Positions 24,075 through 32,395 of a DNA stretch of 64,000 nt are shown here, in pieces. The stretch's first letter is position 1. Each line of letters opens with the position of its first letter. The notes below the pieces were generated by a model. The model searched no databases. It worked only from the letters and a program-made list of their open reading frames with translations, and had not been told where the DNA came from. Source of the DNA: CAYQUO01 sp964420835 (GTDB taxonomy: Bacteria; Chloroflexota; Anaerolineae; Anaerolineales; Anaerolineaceae); the NCBI GenBank assembly GCA_964420835.1, contig CAYQUO010000011.1:1-64000 (forward strand), in the 5' to 3' direction. Made by a program: the position numbers and the translations under genes.

Positions 24075-24935
24075 ATCGAACAATCGAAAGCCACCCGGCT
24101 TGAATCACCCCCCTTCACTGCGGGGCTGGCCCTGCGTGGGCTGCATCTACTTAAACAGCACGGCCGTTGGCTCATCCCTGCATCCATCCTTCTTGGTGTG
24201 CTGGCCTGGGAGGCGCTGGTTCGGGCGGCCGGTCTGCCGGCCTTCATACTGCCGTCGCCCCTGGCGGTGGGCCGGCGCTTTGTACAAGCCGCCGGCGAAG
24301 GAACCCTGCTGCGGCACTCCGTTTACACCCTCAGCGAAGTCCTGCTTGGATTGCTGGCCGGCAGCCTGCTGGCCTCGCTGCTGGGCTACTTCCTTGCCCG
24401 CTTCCATTGGCTGGAACGCCTGATCTCTCCGTACCTGGTGGCCAGCCAGGCCATCCCGGTGGTGGCCATCGCCCCGCTTCTTGTCATCTGGTTCGGCCCG
24501 GGGATGCTCTCCAAGGTGCTGATCTGCGGGCTGATCGTATTCTTCCCCGTCCTGGTGAACACGGTCGTCGGCCTGCGGGCGGTGCCGGATAACCTGCGTG
24601 ACGTTATGCGTTCGATGAAGGCCTCCCGCCTGCAAACCTTGCGCTACCTGGAGCTGCCAGCCGCCCTCCCGGTGCTGCTCGGCGGCCTGCGCATTGGCGC
24701 CACACTTTCGGTGATCGGCGCCGTGGTTGGCGAATTTGTCGGTTCCGACCGCGGGTTGGGTTTTCTGATCAACGTGGCCCGGGGGCAATACGACACCGCG
24801 CTCGTATTTGTGGCCATTCTGAGCCTAATCCTGATGGCCCTGGCGCTGTACGGCGCCGTCATCTTGCTGGAGCGCCGGCTGCTGGCCTGGCAACGGCGCC
24901 CGGTCATTCCCTCTTCCGTACAGGAGCCCACATGA
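24075..24935 (+). CDS. ribX: Riboflavin ABC transporter permease (RibX-type), start codon unclear
   Basis: The product is a BPD-type inner membrane permease with about six membrane segments and the EAA-like loop that docks on the ATPase (MRSMKASRLQTLRYLELPAAL). Following an FMN riboswitch and preceding a NMT1/ThiY-type binding protein, it fits the RibXY riboflavin importer known from Chloroflexota. No ATG, GTG or TTG occurs in frame between the riboswitch terminator and the first membrane segment. GGGAG at 24062-24066 lies 8 bases before an in-frame ATC at 24075, used here as provisional start; ATT at 24048 is another option. The stop overlaps the next ATG (ATGA). Gene identity is good, start is not. 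Confidence 0.8.
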   Translation: MEQSKATRLESPPFTAGLALRGLHLLKQHGRWLIPASILLGVLAWEALVRAAGLPAFILPSPLAVGRRFVQAAGEGTLLRHSVYTLSEVLLGLLAGSLLASLLGYFLARFHWLERLISPYLVASQAIPVVAIAPLLVIWFGPGMLSKVLICGLIVFFPVLVNTVVGLRAVPDNLRDVMRSMKASRLQTLRYLELPAALPVLLGGLRIGATLSVIGAVVGEFVGSDRGLGFLINVARGQYDTALVFVAILSLILMALALYGAVILLERRLLAWQRRPVIPSSVQEPT

Positions 24936-25924
24936 ACACCTTTGGTAAATTCACCTGTTTTCTCCTTGCCCTTGGCCTGCTGCTGGCAGGCTGCCAGTCA
25001 ACCACTCCGGCGGCCACCGCCACACCGGAAATGGGTGACATCCGGTTGCCGGTCGGTTACATTCCCAATGTCCAGTTCGCCCCGTTCTATATGTCCATGG
25101 ACAAAGGGTACTTCGCCCGGCAGAATCTCAACGTCAGCCTGGATTATTCCATGGAAACCGATGCCGTAGCCCTGGTGGGCGCCGGCCAGATTCCCTTCGC
25201 GATCGTCTCGGGCGAGCAGGTGTTGCTCGGCCGCGCCCAGGGACTGCCAATTGTTTACGTGCTCACCTGGTACCAGAATTACCCGGTGGGCATTGCCGCC
25301 CTGGCCGAGCAGCACATCCGCCAGCCCTCCGATCTGAGGGGCAGGAAGATCGGGCTGCCCGGACTGTTCGGTGCCAGTTACATCGGCCTGCGGGCCCTGC
25401 TGGAAGCCGGCAACCTGCTGGAATCGGATGTGGTGCTGGATTCCATCGGCTTCAACCAGGTCGAAGCGCTGGCTGCCGGTCACGATGAAGCCGTGGTGAT
25501 CTACGTGGCCAATGAACCGGTTCAATTGCAAGCCCGGGGCTACAAGATCGACCTGCTCAAGGTTTCCGATCACATGCAGTTGGTGGGCAACGGTTTGATC
25601 ACCAACGAAAAGACCCTGAAGGAGGACCCGGAACTGGTGAGGCGCATGGTTACCGCCACGCTGGAGGGCATCAGGCAAACCGCGGCGGACCCGGGCGAAG
25701 CCTTCGAAATCAGCAAGAAATACGTTGAGAACCTGGACCAGGCCGATCAGGCAATCCAACAGCAGGTCCTGTCCACCTCGACCACTCTTTACGGTGAAGA
25801 CAAAATGGGCGCCTCTGACCCGGATGCCTGGCAGAACATGCAGAACATCCTGCTGGATATGTCCCTGCTCAAGGAACCCCTGGCCCTGGAGAAAGCCTAC
25901 AACAATGAGTACCTGCCAAAATAA
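24932..25924 (+). CDS. ribY: Riboflavin ABC transporter substrate-binding lipoprotein (RibY-type)
   Basis: This 330-residue lipoprotein has its lipobox Cys at residue 21 (LLAGC), a short Thr/Pro spacer, and a ThiY/NMT1/SsuA-type periplasmic binding fold: RLPVGYIPNVQFAPFYMSMD, then EQVLLGRAQGLPIVYVLTWY and SDLRGRKIGLPGLFGAS. These proteins bind thiamine precursors, sulfonates or riboflavin; the FMN riboswitch upstream points to riboflavin. It overlaps the permease gene by four bases and is followed six bases later by the ATPase gene. It would sit on the outer face of the cytoplasmic membrane. Confidence 0.85.
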   Translation: MNTFGKFTCFLLALGLLLAGCQSTTPAATATPEMGDIRLPVGYIPNVQFAPFYMSMDKGYFARQNLNVSLDYSMETDAVALVGAGQIPFAIVSGEQVLLGRAQGLPIVYVLTWYQNYPVGIAALAEQHIRQPSDLRGRKIGLPGLFGASYIGLRALLEAGNLLESDVVLDSIGFNQVEALAAGHDEAVVIYVANEPVQLQARGYKIDLLKVSDHMQLVGNGLITNEKTLKEDPELVRRMVTATLEGIRQTAADPGEAFEISKKYVENLDQADQAIQQQVLSTSTTLYGEDKMGASDPDAWQNMQNILLDMSLLKEPLALEKAYNNEYLPK

Positions 25925-25930
25925 CCGGTG

Positions 25931-26698
25931 ATGAAGATCGCTCCATTCCTGCAGATTGAACAGTTGGAAATGACCTTTCCCGGTGAGGATGGGGGCCTGA
26001 CGGCGTTAAAAGACCTGACCCTCTCCCTAGCATCACAGGAGTTCGTTTGCGTATTAGGCCCCTCCGGCAGCGGGAAGAGCACGTTGCTGCGCGTGCTGGC
26101 CGGCCTGTTGGAGCCGACCAGTGGAACGGTGCACTTTGCCCCCACCAATGGCAGCGGCCGGCCGCCGCGCATCAGCCTGGTTTTTCAACAGGCCAACCTG
26201 ATGCCCTGGCGCACAGCCATTGAGAACATCACCCTACCGTTGGAGTTGAAGGGGGTGGAACTGCCGGAAGCCCGCTCCCGGGCCAGGGAGTGGATCTCCC
26301 GCACCGGTTTGCAGGGCTTTGAGAACGCCTGGCCGCAGGACATTTCCGGTGGAATGGCCCAGCGGGTGGCCCTGGCCAGGGCGCTGATCCAGGACCCCGA
26401 CCTGTTGCTGCTGGATGAACCCTTCGGCGCCCTGGATGCCCTCACCCGTGAGCGTATGGGCGTTGAACTGCTGCGGCTGTGGCAAGCCGAGCGCAAGACA
26501 GTCCTGATGGTAACGCACTCCATCGCCGAGGCTCTGCTGCTTTCCGACCGGGTGCTGGTGCTCACGCCGCGCCCGGGGCACATCGGCGGTGAACTGCGCG
26601 TACCGCTGAAGAGACCCCGCCGGGAAGAGATGCGCTACACTCCCGAGTTTGGGCGCCTGGCCCGGCGACTACGTTCCGCGATCGCAGAGACAGTGTAG
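25931..26698 (+). CDS. ABC transporter ATPase for the riboflavin importer
   Basis: The 255-residue protein has all ABC motifs: Walker A GPSGSGKST, Q-loop VFQQANLMPW, signature ISGGMAQRVALARAL, Walker B LLLLDEPFGALD and switch His (MVTHSIAEALLL). It is of the NitT/TauT/SsuB type and would power the RibXY-like importer. The ATG at 25931 is preceded directly by an in-frame GTG at 25928; no strong ribosome site is seen, so translation may be coupled to the binding-protein gene that ends six bases upstream. It is the last gene of the riboswitch-controlled operon. Confidence 0.88.
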   Translation: MKIAPFLQIEQLEMTFPGEDGGLTALKDLTLSLASQEFVCVLGPSGSGKSTLLRVLAGLLEPTSGTVHFAPTNGSGRPPRISLVFQQANLMPWRTAIENITLPLELKGVELPEARSRAREWISRTGLQGFENAWPQDISGGMAQRVALARALIQDPDLLLLDEPFGALDALTRERMGVELLRLWQAERKTVLMVTHSIAEALLLSDRVLVLTPRPGHIGGELRVPLKRPRREEMRYTPEFGRLARRLRSAIAETV

Positions 26699-26741
26699 CA
26701 GGTGCCCGGAGCGAACCAACCGCCCAGGCATGCCCAATCCC

Positions 26742-27731
26742 TTATCCGAATTTTGGCCAGCGGAGAAGGATATTTTCAGTCAACAGACGGGCGTTCACAT
26801 TGGCGTTAAGCCGTTCCAAGCCCCGCTCAAGGTCGGCTGTGCAAGCGCGAGCCCCGGCCAGCCCAATGCCTGACGCCAGCTGCCGGATCTCCTGTTCGTG
26901 CTGCCGGTGGAGCAGAGGTGTTCCGGCACCTCCGGCAACCAGGAACACATCCCGCCAAAAGGACAACCAGATCTCAAAGACCTGCCGTACCAATTCCCTG
27001 TCCTTGTAAATGCCATCAACATAGGTTAAGCGCGACCGCCGGTTGGAGGCCAAGAGGGAAAGAAGGTCGGTGGTTCGGCGGTCATATTCCTCCAGGGCTT
27101 CCGGGTGATGATGCAGGTGAAGCGCCCACCCGGTGCGGCCAGCGGAAAGCGCAGCCAGGCGGACCGCCTCCTGCTGCGGGATGTGCCAGCGCTCCTGGAG
27201 CGCGGCTGCCAGCCCGGTCACCGGTGCCGGGCGCAACCGCAGTACTTCGCAGCGGCTGACGATGGTAGGGAAGAGCATTTCAGGGGAATCGGCGGTCAGC
27301 ATCAACACCGCTTTCGGGGGCGCTTCTTCGAGCGTCTTCAGGAGAGCGTTCTGTGCACCTGCCGAAGCTTCGTGGAAGCGCAACAAAAGCGCCACACGCC
27401 ATTTTGCCGAGTGGGGCGTCAGGGCCAGGTTGCGCAGCAGTTCGCGCACCATATCCACCTTCAGGGTGCCGCCAACGGTTTCGGCCTGCACAACCGAAAG
27501 GTCGGGCAGTTGCATGCGGGCTGTGCCCCGGCAAGCCGGGCATTCCCCGCAATATTCACCTTCCGCCGGCGGGCGGGTGCAATTGAGCGTCTGCGCCAGG
27601 GCCAGCGCCAATGTACGACGGCCAACCCCGGGCGGCCCACTGAACAGGTAGGCCTGGGCCTGCCGCCCGTTCACAAGTTGCCGCTTCAGCAGTTCAACCG
27701 CCCAATCGTGGCCGTACACATCCCAATTCAT
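26742..27731 (-). CDS. holB: DNA polymerase III delta' subunit
   Basis: The 329-residue protein resembles the clamp-loader delta' subunit: FSGPPGVGRRTLALALAQTL near residue 32 (a P-loop in which the usual Lys is Arg, as expected of the non-ATP-hydrolysing delta'), a zinc module with four Cys (NC...YCGECPAC), SAGAQNALLKTLEEAP and the SRCEVLRLRPAP sensor region. It helps load the beta clamp. The ATG at 27731 is chosen since a promoter with TACAAT seven bases before it excludes the upstream starts. The C-terminal collar-like domain is divergent. The gene is separated from plsC by an unoccupied stretch of about 100 bases. Confidence 0.85.
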   Translation of the reverse strand: MNWDVYGHDWAVELLKRQLVNGRQAQAYLFSGPPGVGRRTLALALAQTLNCTRPPAEGEYCGECPACRGTARMQLPDLSVVQAETVGGTLKVDMVRELLRNLALTPHSAKWRVALLLRFHEASAGAQNALLKTLEEAPPKAVLMLTADSPEMLFPTIVSRCEVLRLRPAPVTGLAAALQERWHIPQQEAVRLAALSAGRTGWALHLHHHPEALEEYDRRTTDLLSLLASNRRSRLTYVDGIYKDRELVRQVFEIWLSFWRDVFLVAGGAGTPLLHRQHEQEIRQLASGIGLAGARACTADLERGLERLNANVNARLLTENILLRWPKFG

Positions 27732-27738
27732 TGCATGG

Positions 27739-27767
27739 ATTGTAGCAGGGGTGTGAAGATCAGACAA
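27739..27767 (-). promoter_or_regulatory. Promoter of holB, apparently leaderless
   Basis: TTGTCT (27762-27767), a 17-base spacer and TACAAT (27739-27744) on the minus strand; the -10 box ends seven bases before the ATG. Confidence 0.6.
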
Positions 27768-27835
27768 CACAAAAATGCATCCCCGGCATGTGCAACACCG
27801 CCGGCTGGAAGCCGGACGGTGCGCATCCTCCGGGT

Positions 27836-28525
27836 TTATACCGCTCCGCTGCGGAGCAACTCCTTGAGGCGGGGGTGGCCGGCATAAACCCCGTGATACT
27901 TCTCCGGAAGCACGGCTGCAATGCGGCACATGATCTCATCCGTGGCACGTTTCAACCAGGTTTCCCGGTCGGCCCTCTCCAGCGGCGGCAGGCTGAAGGC
28001 AGGCCCAAACTGCCCGACGATATGCGGCCGCCTGAGCGCCATCAACTTGGCCATCGAATCCTCCGTGCCGGCCAGCCCCACCGGGAGAATGGGCACATTG
28101 CTCTTCAATGCCAGCAGTGCCGCTCCGGCCTTTCCCTCCTTCAAGGCTCCAGTCCCGCTGCGGGTGCCCTCCGGGGAGATGCCCAGCGCCTTTCCTTCGT
28201 TAAGTACAGCCAGCGCTTTGTTAAAAGCGGCAAAATCCGCCTTGGTTCGATCGATCCAGATCCCTTCCGCCGATTCGGTAAACCAGCGGAGGAAAGGGTA
28301 ATCCTTGTACTTGTCGGTCACCAGGGCGGTAATATCATCCCTTTTGGGCATCATAAAGAGCACAGGGATGTCCAACCGGCTCAGGTGGTTGGTCACCACG
28401 ATGACCCCGCCCTTCTCTGGAACGTGCTCCGCTCCCCGGAATTCAAGGCTGGTAAGGTGCTTCATTAACCAGCGAACCAGCCGCTGCAATTTATCCCGTT
28501 TCACAACCAGGGCTGGGGCAGTCAA
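27836..28525 (-). CDS. plsC: 1-acyl-sn-glycerol-3-phosphate acyltransferase (PlsC family)
   Basis: The 229-residue protein contains the acyltransferase motifs NHLSRLDIPVLF (N-H-x(4)-D type catalytic motif I), RTKADFAAFNKAL, ISPEGTRSGTGALKEGKAG (motif III) and NVPILPVGLAG (motif IV). It transfers a fatty acyl group to lysophosphatidate in phospholipid synthesis. The start is a TTG at 28525 with GGGGGAGG eight bases upstream, three bases behind the dedA stop, so the two genes are cotranscribed. No membrane segment is obvious at the N-terminus. Confidence 0.88.
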   Translation of the reverse strand: MTAPALVVKRDKLQRLVRWLMKHLTSLEFRGAEHVPEKGGVIVVTNHLSRLDIPVLFMMPKRDDITALVTDKYKDYPFLRWFTESAEGIWIDRTKADFAAFNKALAVLNEGKALGISPEGTRSGTGALKEGKAGAALLALKSNVPILPVGLAGTEDSMAKLMALRRPHIVGQFGPAFSLPPLERADRETWLKRATDEIMCRIAAVLPEKYHGVYAGHPRLKELLRSGAV

Positions 28526-28528
28526 GGC

Positions 28529-29200
28529 TCAGGCCTCCCCCGTTTCTGCAGGCGCAGCCGGTGAAGCGCCTTCCCGGCGGCCTCGCAGCCACTCATACAC
28601 GGCAGGAAGAAAGGAGACAAAGACGATGGCCAATATTACCAGGGAAAAATTCTTCTGAATAAAGGGCACATTTCCAAAATAGTAGCCGGCTGCCAGGAAT
28701 ATGGCCGGCCAGACAATCCCGCCGATGACATTGTAGGCAATGAAATAGCCATAGCGCATTCGCCCGATACCAGCAACGAAGGGAGCGAATGTGCGAATGA
28801 TGGGGATAAAGCGTGCCAGGAAGATGGTTTTCCCGCCATGCTTTTCATAAAACCGATGCGTCCGTTCCAGGTGTTCCTTTTTTATCAGCCGGTAGTTCCC
28901 AGAGTACACTTTGTCGCCGATGTAATGGCCAATCCAGTAATTGGCTGTATCGCCGAGGATCGCTGCGACGACAATAATGCCGTAGAGAACCAATGGATTG
29001 AGCGAACCGAGGGCAGCAATGGCCCCGGCGGCAAAGATGAGCGAATCGCCTGGCAAGAACGGGGTGACCACCAGGCCGGTCTCAATAAAGATGACCACGA
29101 AAAACACCAGGTAGGTCCACACTCCGGCCCATGCGATGATGGTATTCAGGTAATGGTCCATGTGCAGGACAAAATCTATGGCGAACTTGATGAGATCCAT
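28529..29200 (-). CDS. dedA: DedA family membrane protein
   Basis: The 223-residue protein has the DedA/VTT layout: several membrane segments, the conserved VVTPFLPGDSLIFAAG near residue 45, ANYWIGHYIGD, and FLARFIPIIRTFAPFVAGIGRMRY, the region with essential Arg residues. DedA proteins are now known as phospholipid flippase-like or undecaprenyl-phosphate transporters, so the pairing with plsC is sensible. TATAAT on the minus strand at 29243-29248 may be its -10 box, giving a leader of about 35 bases. The ATG at 29200 has no strong ribosome site. Confidence 0.9.
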   Translation of the reverse strand: MDLIKFAIDFVLHMDHYLNTIIAWAGVWTYLVFFVVIFIETGLVVTPFLPGDSLIFAAGAIAALGSLNPLVLYGIIVVAAILGDTANYWIGHYIGDKVYSGNYRLIKKEHLERTHRFYEKHGGKTIFLARFIPIIRTFAPFVAGIGRMRYGYFIAYNVIGGIVWPAIFLAAGYYFGNVPFIQKNFSLVILAIVFVSFLPAVYEWLRGRREGASPAAPAETGEA

Positions 29201-29243
29201 TCAGAAAACCCCATACCCTTTCTTCGATCCGAAACGGATGCTA

Positions 29244-30509
29244 TTATAACCCGGATTTCGTGGCGACATCCTCCGCTGATTCCGGGGGTTTAGTCAACGG
29301 TATTACAGCAGGCTGCAGAAACCGGTTTGCACGGGCCATGACAACCAGGATGGCTAGCAAAAGGACCAGCAATGCCGCCGGGGCGGCCCGCCCCAGCGAA
29401 CGGGCGAACGGCAGTTCCGCAGAGGCATCAAATGGCACAATGCCGGCGAACCCGCTCAGCAGGCTGAGGCCATTCCATGAACCATGCAACACAATGGCCA
29501 GTCCATAGCTCATCGCCAATTGGAAATACTTGCGTTCGCTCCATGCCAATGCCAACCCCCAACCGACCAGCGCCGAGCAGGCGATGTGCAGGGCGACAGT
29601 GCCGGCACGGCCAGCCGCCAAAAGCAGCCAGGCCTCTCCGGCGGGGGTGGCCAGCATCCCCAGGCTTTCCAGAAAGGCGAAGGTGGCTCCGCTGAGCGCA
29701 CCGGCCAATAAGCCCTCCATTGGGGACAACTTCCGCCAGGCAAGCAGCCAAACTGCCAGGGGCTTTAAAAGTTCCTCCAAGACCGGGATGATGCCAGCAA
29801 CCAGCGCAAGTGTGACGAAGATGACCGCCGGGTTGGCAGCCAGTGGTGTCAACAGTTCCTGCAATTGCTGCGGGTCAAATTCAGAGGTTTGTGAAAACCG
29901 GCGGCTCAGTTCCCGGATGGCTTCGAGCGCTCCTGGCTGCATGGAGAGGCCTATTCCCCCCAGGGCCAACCCCATTAAGATGACCAGGAACTCGACCAAC
30001 AGGATCAACGCCGGGGTCAGCAACAAACCAATGGCGACGACCCCCCACACCCTGCCGGCGCTGCCCAGGGACAGGCCTCGCAGGGCCAACAGGAGCAACC
30101 CCAGCACAGGCAGGATAACCGCCAGTACCTGCAGCGGGGGCAAAAAGAACAGGCTGAGAGTTACATTGCGCGATATACCATACCCAACCGCCAGCAGCAG
30201 CAGCCAAACAACCAGCATGACGGGCAAAATCCTTCTGGAAGCCAGGGCTGGCATTTGGATGTCCGGCTGGTTAAGCAGCCTGCGCAGGGAAAAGAAACCG
30301 GAAGGCGCCAGCAGCACACACACGGCCAGCGCCGTCCAAGCAAGGGAGAAGAAGGACATTGCCTCCAGCCGGCCAGCGGGACCGGCAACCAGGGACATGA
30401 TCCCCGTCATGGCCAGGGCGACTGCAGATCCCATGTAGAAGAGAATCCCAAGGCCGCTGAGAAGGAACATCCCCAGAGCCGGCAGGTGAAGATCGCCCTG
30501 ATGACGCAC
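29244..30509 (-). CDS. PrsW family intramembrane metalloprotease
   Basis: The 421-residue protein has about ten membrane segments and the PrsW/CAAX-like motifs: PVLEELLKPLAVWLLA (EExxK), GALSGATFAFLES (FAxxE), ALHIACSALVG and YGLAIVLHGSWN with the metal-binding His residues. In Bacillus, PrsW cuts an anti-sigma factor; the target here is unknown. Translation starts at a GTG (30509) whose first base is the last base of the preceding stop codon TAG, so it is coupled to the DsbA-cyclophilin gene. It has long hydrophobic N-terminal segments before the catalytic core, longer than in the Bacillus protein. Confidence 0.82.
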   Translation of the reverse strand: MRHQGDLHLPALGMFLLSGLGILFYMGSAVALAMTGIMSLVAGPAGRLEAMSFFSLAWTALAVCVLLAPSGFFSLRRLLNQPDIQMPALASRRILPVMLVVWLLLLAVGYGISRNVTLSLFFLPPLQVLAVILPVLGLLLLALRGLSLGSAGRVWGVVAIGLLLTPALILLVEFLVILMGLALGGIGLSMQPGALEAIRELSRRFSQTSEFDPQQLQELLTPLAANPAVIFVTLALVAGIIPVLEELLKPLAVWLLAWRKLSPMEGLLAGALSGATFAFLESLGMLATPAGEAWLLLAAGRAGTVALHIACSALVGWGLALAWSERKYFQLAMSYGLAIVLHGSWNGLSLLSGFAGIVPFDASAELPFARSLGRAAPAALLVLLLAILVVMARANRFLQPAVIPLTKPPESAEDVATKSGL

Positions 30510-31681
30510 TACTTTTCCTCGATGATCACATCCTTAAGGATGTCCGCGTTGGTCATCCGGTTGAGCACATCCTGGCCGTTGACCACCTGGCCGAAGATCG
30601 TAAAAACACCATTGATATCCGGAATTTCCTTCAGGGTGATAAAGAAAATGCTCCCACCACTGTTCGGGCCCTGGTTGAACAACCCGACCACGCCCGGCTT
30701 GTCAAACTTCAGGTCGTTCCCCTCCAGGTCGTAAAAGAAGCCGGGGTTGCCCAAACCGGTTTGGGTTGGATCCCCTGAAAAAACTGCCGCCCCCTCCTGA
30801 ACGGTGAACACATTCTCCCGGTACCAGCCATCGCGGGCCAGGAAGATGAAATTGTTGACAGTTACCGGCGCCCTGGCGGGGAACAATTGAATTGCCACAT
30901 CACCACGGGTCGTTTTCAACGTGGCAACATATTGGCCTGCCGGGTTGATCGAGAAAGGCGGGCACTCCTTGTATTGGATCTTTATCAGTTTGACATAGGA
31001 TTCCAGCGCCGGCAGGGATTTTTGTCCAAAATACACCTGACCATTGATGAACAGGAACGGCGTCCCCTGGATGCCGGATTTTAGAGCGCTCTGATATGCG
31101 GCTTCCACCTTGTCCAGGGTATCCTGTGCGAACATATCCGCTGTGAACTGGTCCACATCCAACCCCAACTTTTCGGCGGCAGTCTGCAGCCAGGATTTGA
31201 AGGCGTCCTCATCCAATTGGTTCCAGGTATTCTGGTTTGAAAAAATGTAGGACTTCATTTCGAAAAATTTCCCCTGCCTGCCGGCTGCTTCGGCTGCCTG
31301 GGTAGCCAGGCGGGAGAGGGGATGACCAGAAAGAGGAAAATGCCGATACGCCAAACGGACATCGTCCGGGTACTTCTCATGGAGTTGAGCCAGCACGGGC
31401 TCAAGCCTGGCGCAGTATGGTCATTGAAAGTCGCTGTATTCCAGGATGGTAATGGGGGCATCGGGCTTGCCCTCAGTCCAATCCTCCTCACTGACCGGCG
31501 GGACGAGCGCCTGCAGGGTTGGATCCACCGGCGGTGAAACGCTTAAGGAACTGCAGGTGGGGAGATCCAACCGGATGGGTTCCGATGTGGGCCCAGGCTG
31601 GGCAACCACCGTGGATTGGGCGCCGCAGGCTGACAGGGCGAGGACCGCCAATAAACAAAATGCAACCATGGGGTTTCGCAT
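30509..31681 (-). CDS. DsbA-cyclophilin fusion lipoprotein with in-frame UGA (candidate selenocysteine)
   Basis: Read through a single TGA (31421-31423), this is a 390-residue lipoprotein: lipobox Cys in ALSAC, Pro/Thr spacer, a DsbA-type thioredoxin domain (ITILEYSDFQ-TGA-PYCARLEP; cis-Pro loop GIQGTPFLFING), and a C-terminal cyclophilin peptidyl-prolyl isomerase (TTRGDVAIQLFPARAPVTVN, GGSIFFITLKE, VFTIFGQVVNG). The TGA is codon 87 and takes the place of the first Cys of C-P-Y-C, so the active site would be U-P-Y-C. Both sides are in one frame with no other stop. A 7-bp hairpin follows at SECIS distance. The ATG at 31681 has AAGGAA in front; an ATG at 31699 is possible. It is folded outside the membrane, catalysing thiol-disulfide exchange and proline isomerisation. 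A nonsense mutation is the alternative. Confidence 0.85.
31385..31423 (-). promoter_or_regulatory. Candidate bacterial SECIS element at the in-frame UGA
   Basis: After the TGA (31421-31423) and 16 bases, TTGAGCC (31404-31398) pairs perfectly with GGCTCAA (31391-31385) around the 6-base loop CGTGCT. A G is the second loop base and the loop lies 23 bases after the UGA, in line with the known bacterial SECIS rules (upper stem, G in the first two loop bases, about 16-37 bases). Confidence 0.65.
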
Positions 31682-31738
31682 CAATTGTTCCTTTTTCATA
31701 TGACAGTAATCTTCTTTCTTTAATGTATAGAACCCTGA

Positions 31739-32395
31739 TTATTGGGAGATGTTCTTCCTTAAATGGGCAAGTATTACCTGGCGCAGTTCTTGCTGCACCT
31801 TTTCGGGCGGCTGTCCGGCATCGATCACCCGCCAGCGGGCCGGTTCATTTCGGGCCATCTCCAAATACCCCTGGCGTACACGCTTGTGGAAGTCCAGGTC
31901 ATAATCGTCCAGGCGGTTCCATTCGCCATGGGAGGAAAGCCGCCGCTGCAACCCGGTTTCGGCATCCACATCCAGCAGCACGGTCAGATCCGGCCACAAG
32001 CCGCCGGTGACAAAATCGAGCAACTGGTGCAGGGTGGCCCGGTTGATGCCATGGCCGTAACCCTGGTATGCCAGCGTGGAATCGGCATAACGGTCCAAAA
32101 GTACGTGCCTGCCAAGGTTCAGTTGCGGGCGGACCACTTCTTCAACGATCTGCGCCCGGGCCGAACAGAAAAGCAGGATCTCGGTGCGGGGGTGCATTTC
32201 CTTGTTGCGCAGGTTCATCAGCACCTCGCGCACCTGGTTTCCGATGTCAGTGCCGCCCGGTTCGCGGGCGGCCAGCAGGTCAAATCCCTGCTGTTTCAGG
32301 TACTCCACCAGCGGTTGAACCTGGGACGTCTTCCCGCTTCCATCGGGGCCTTCAAGGGTAATGAACATGGGCTTGCCCTGGTTATTTTGGGTCAC
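31739..32395 (-). CDS. tmk: Thymidylate kinase
   Basis: The 218-residue enzyme phosphorylates dTMP to dTDP with ATP. Walker A is LEGPDGSGKTSQ, the DRY-type motif appears as LLDRYADSTLAYQGYG, and the substrate part as REPGGTDIGNQVRE. The LID region is short with RLSSHGEWNRLDDYDLDF. Translation starts at GTG (32395), overlapping the last codon and TGA stop of the R3H/AAA gene (GAGTGA), which shows coupling. About 40 bases separate it from the DsbA-cyclophilin gene. Confidence 0.93.
   Translation of the reverse strand: MTQNNQGKPMFITLEGPDGSGKTSQVQPLVEYLKQQGFDLLAAREPGGTDIGNQVREVLMNLRNKEMHPRTEILLFCSARAQIVEEVVRPQLNLGRHVLLDRYADSTLAYQGYGHGINRATLHQLLDFVTGGLWPDLTVLLDVDAETGLQRRLSSHGEWNRLDDYDLDFHKRVRQGYLEMARNEPARWRVIDAGQPPEKVQQELRQVILAHLRKNISQ

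Noticed and set aside
31421..31699. Reading the DsbA-cyclophilin locus as a short lipoprotein plus a separate cyclophilin gene
   Set aside because: The second frame would start at a GTG inside the conserved DsbA helix without a ribosome site, and the TGA falls exactly on the catalytic Cys codon.
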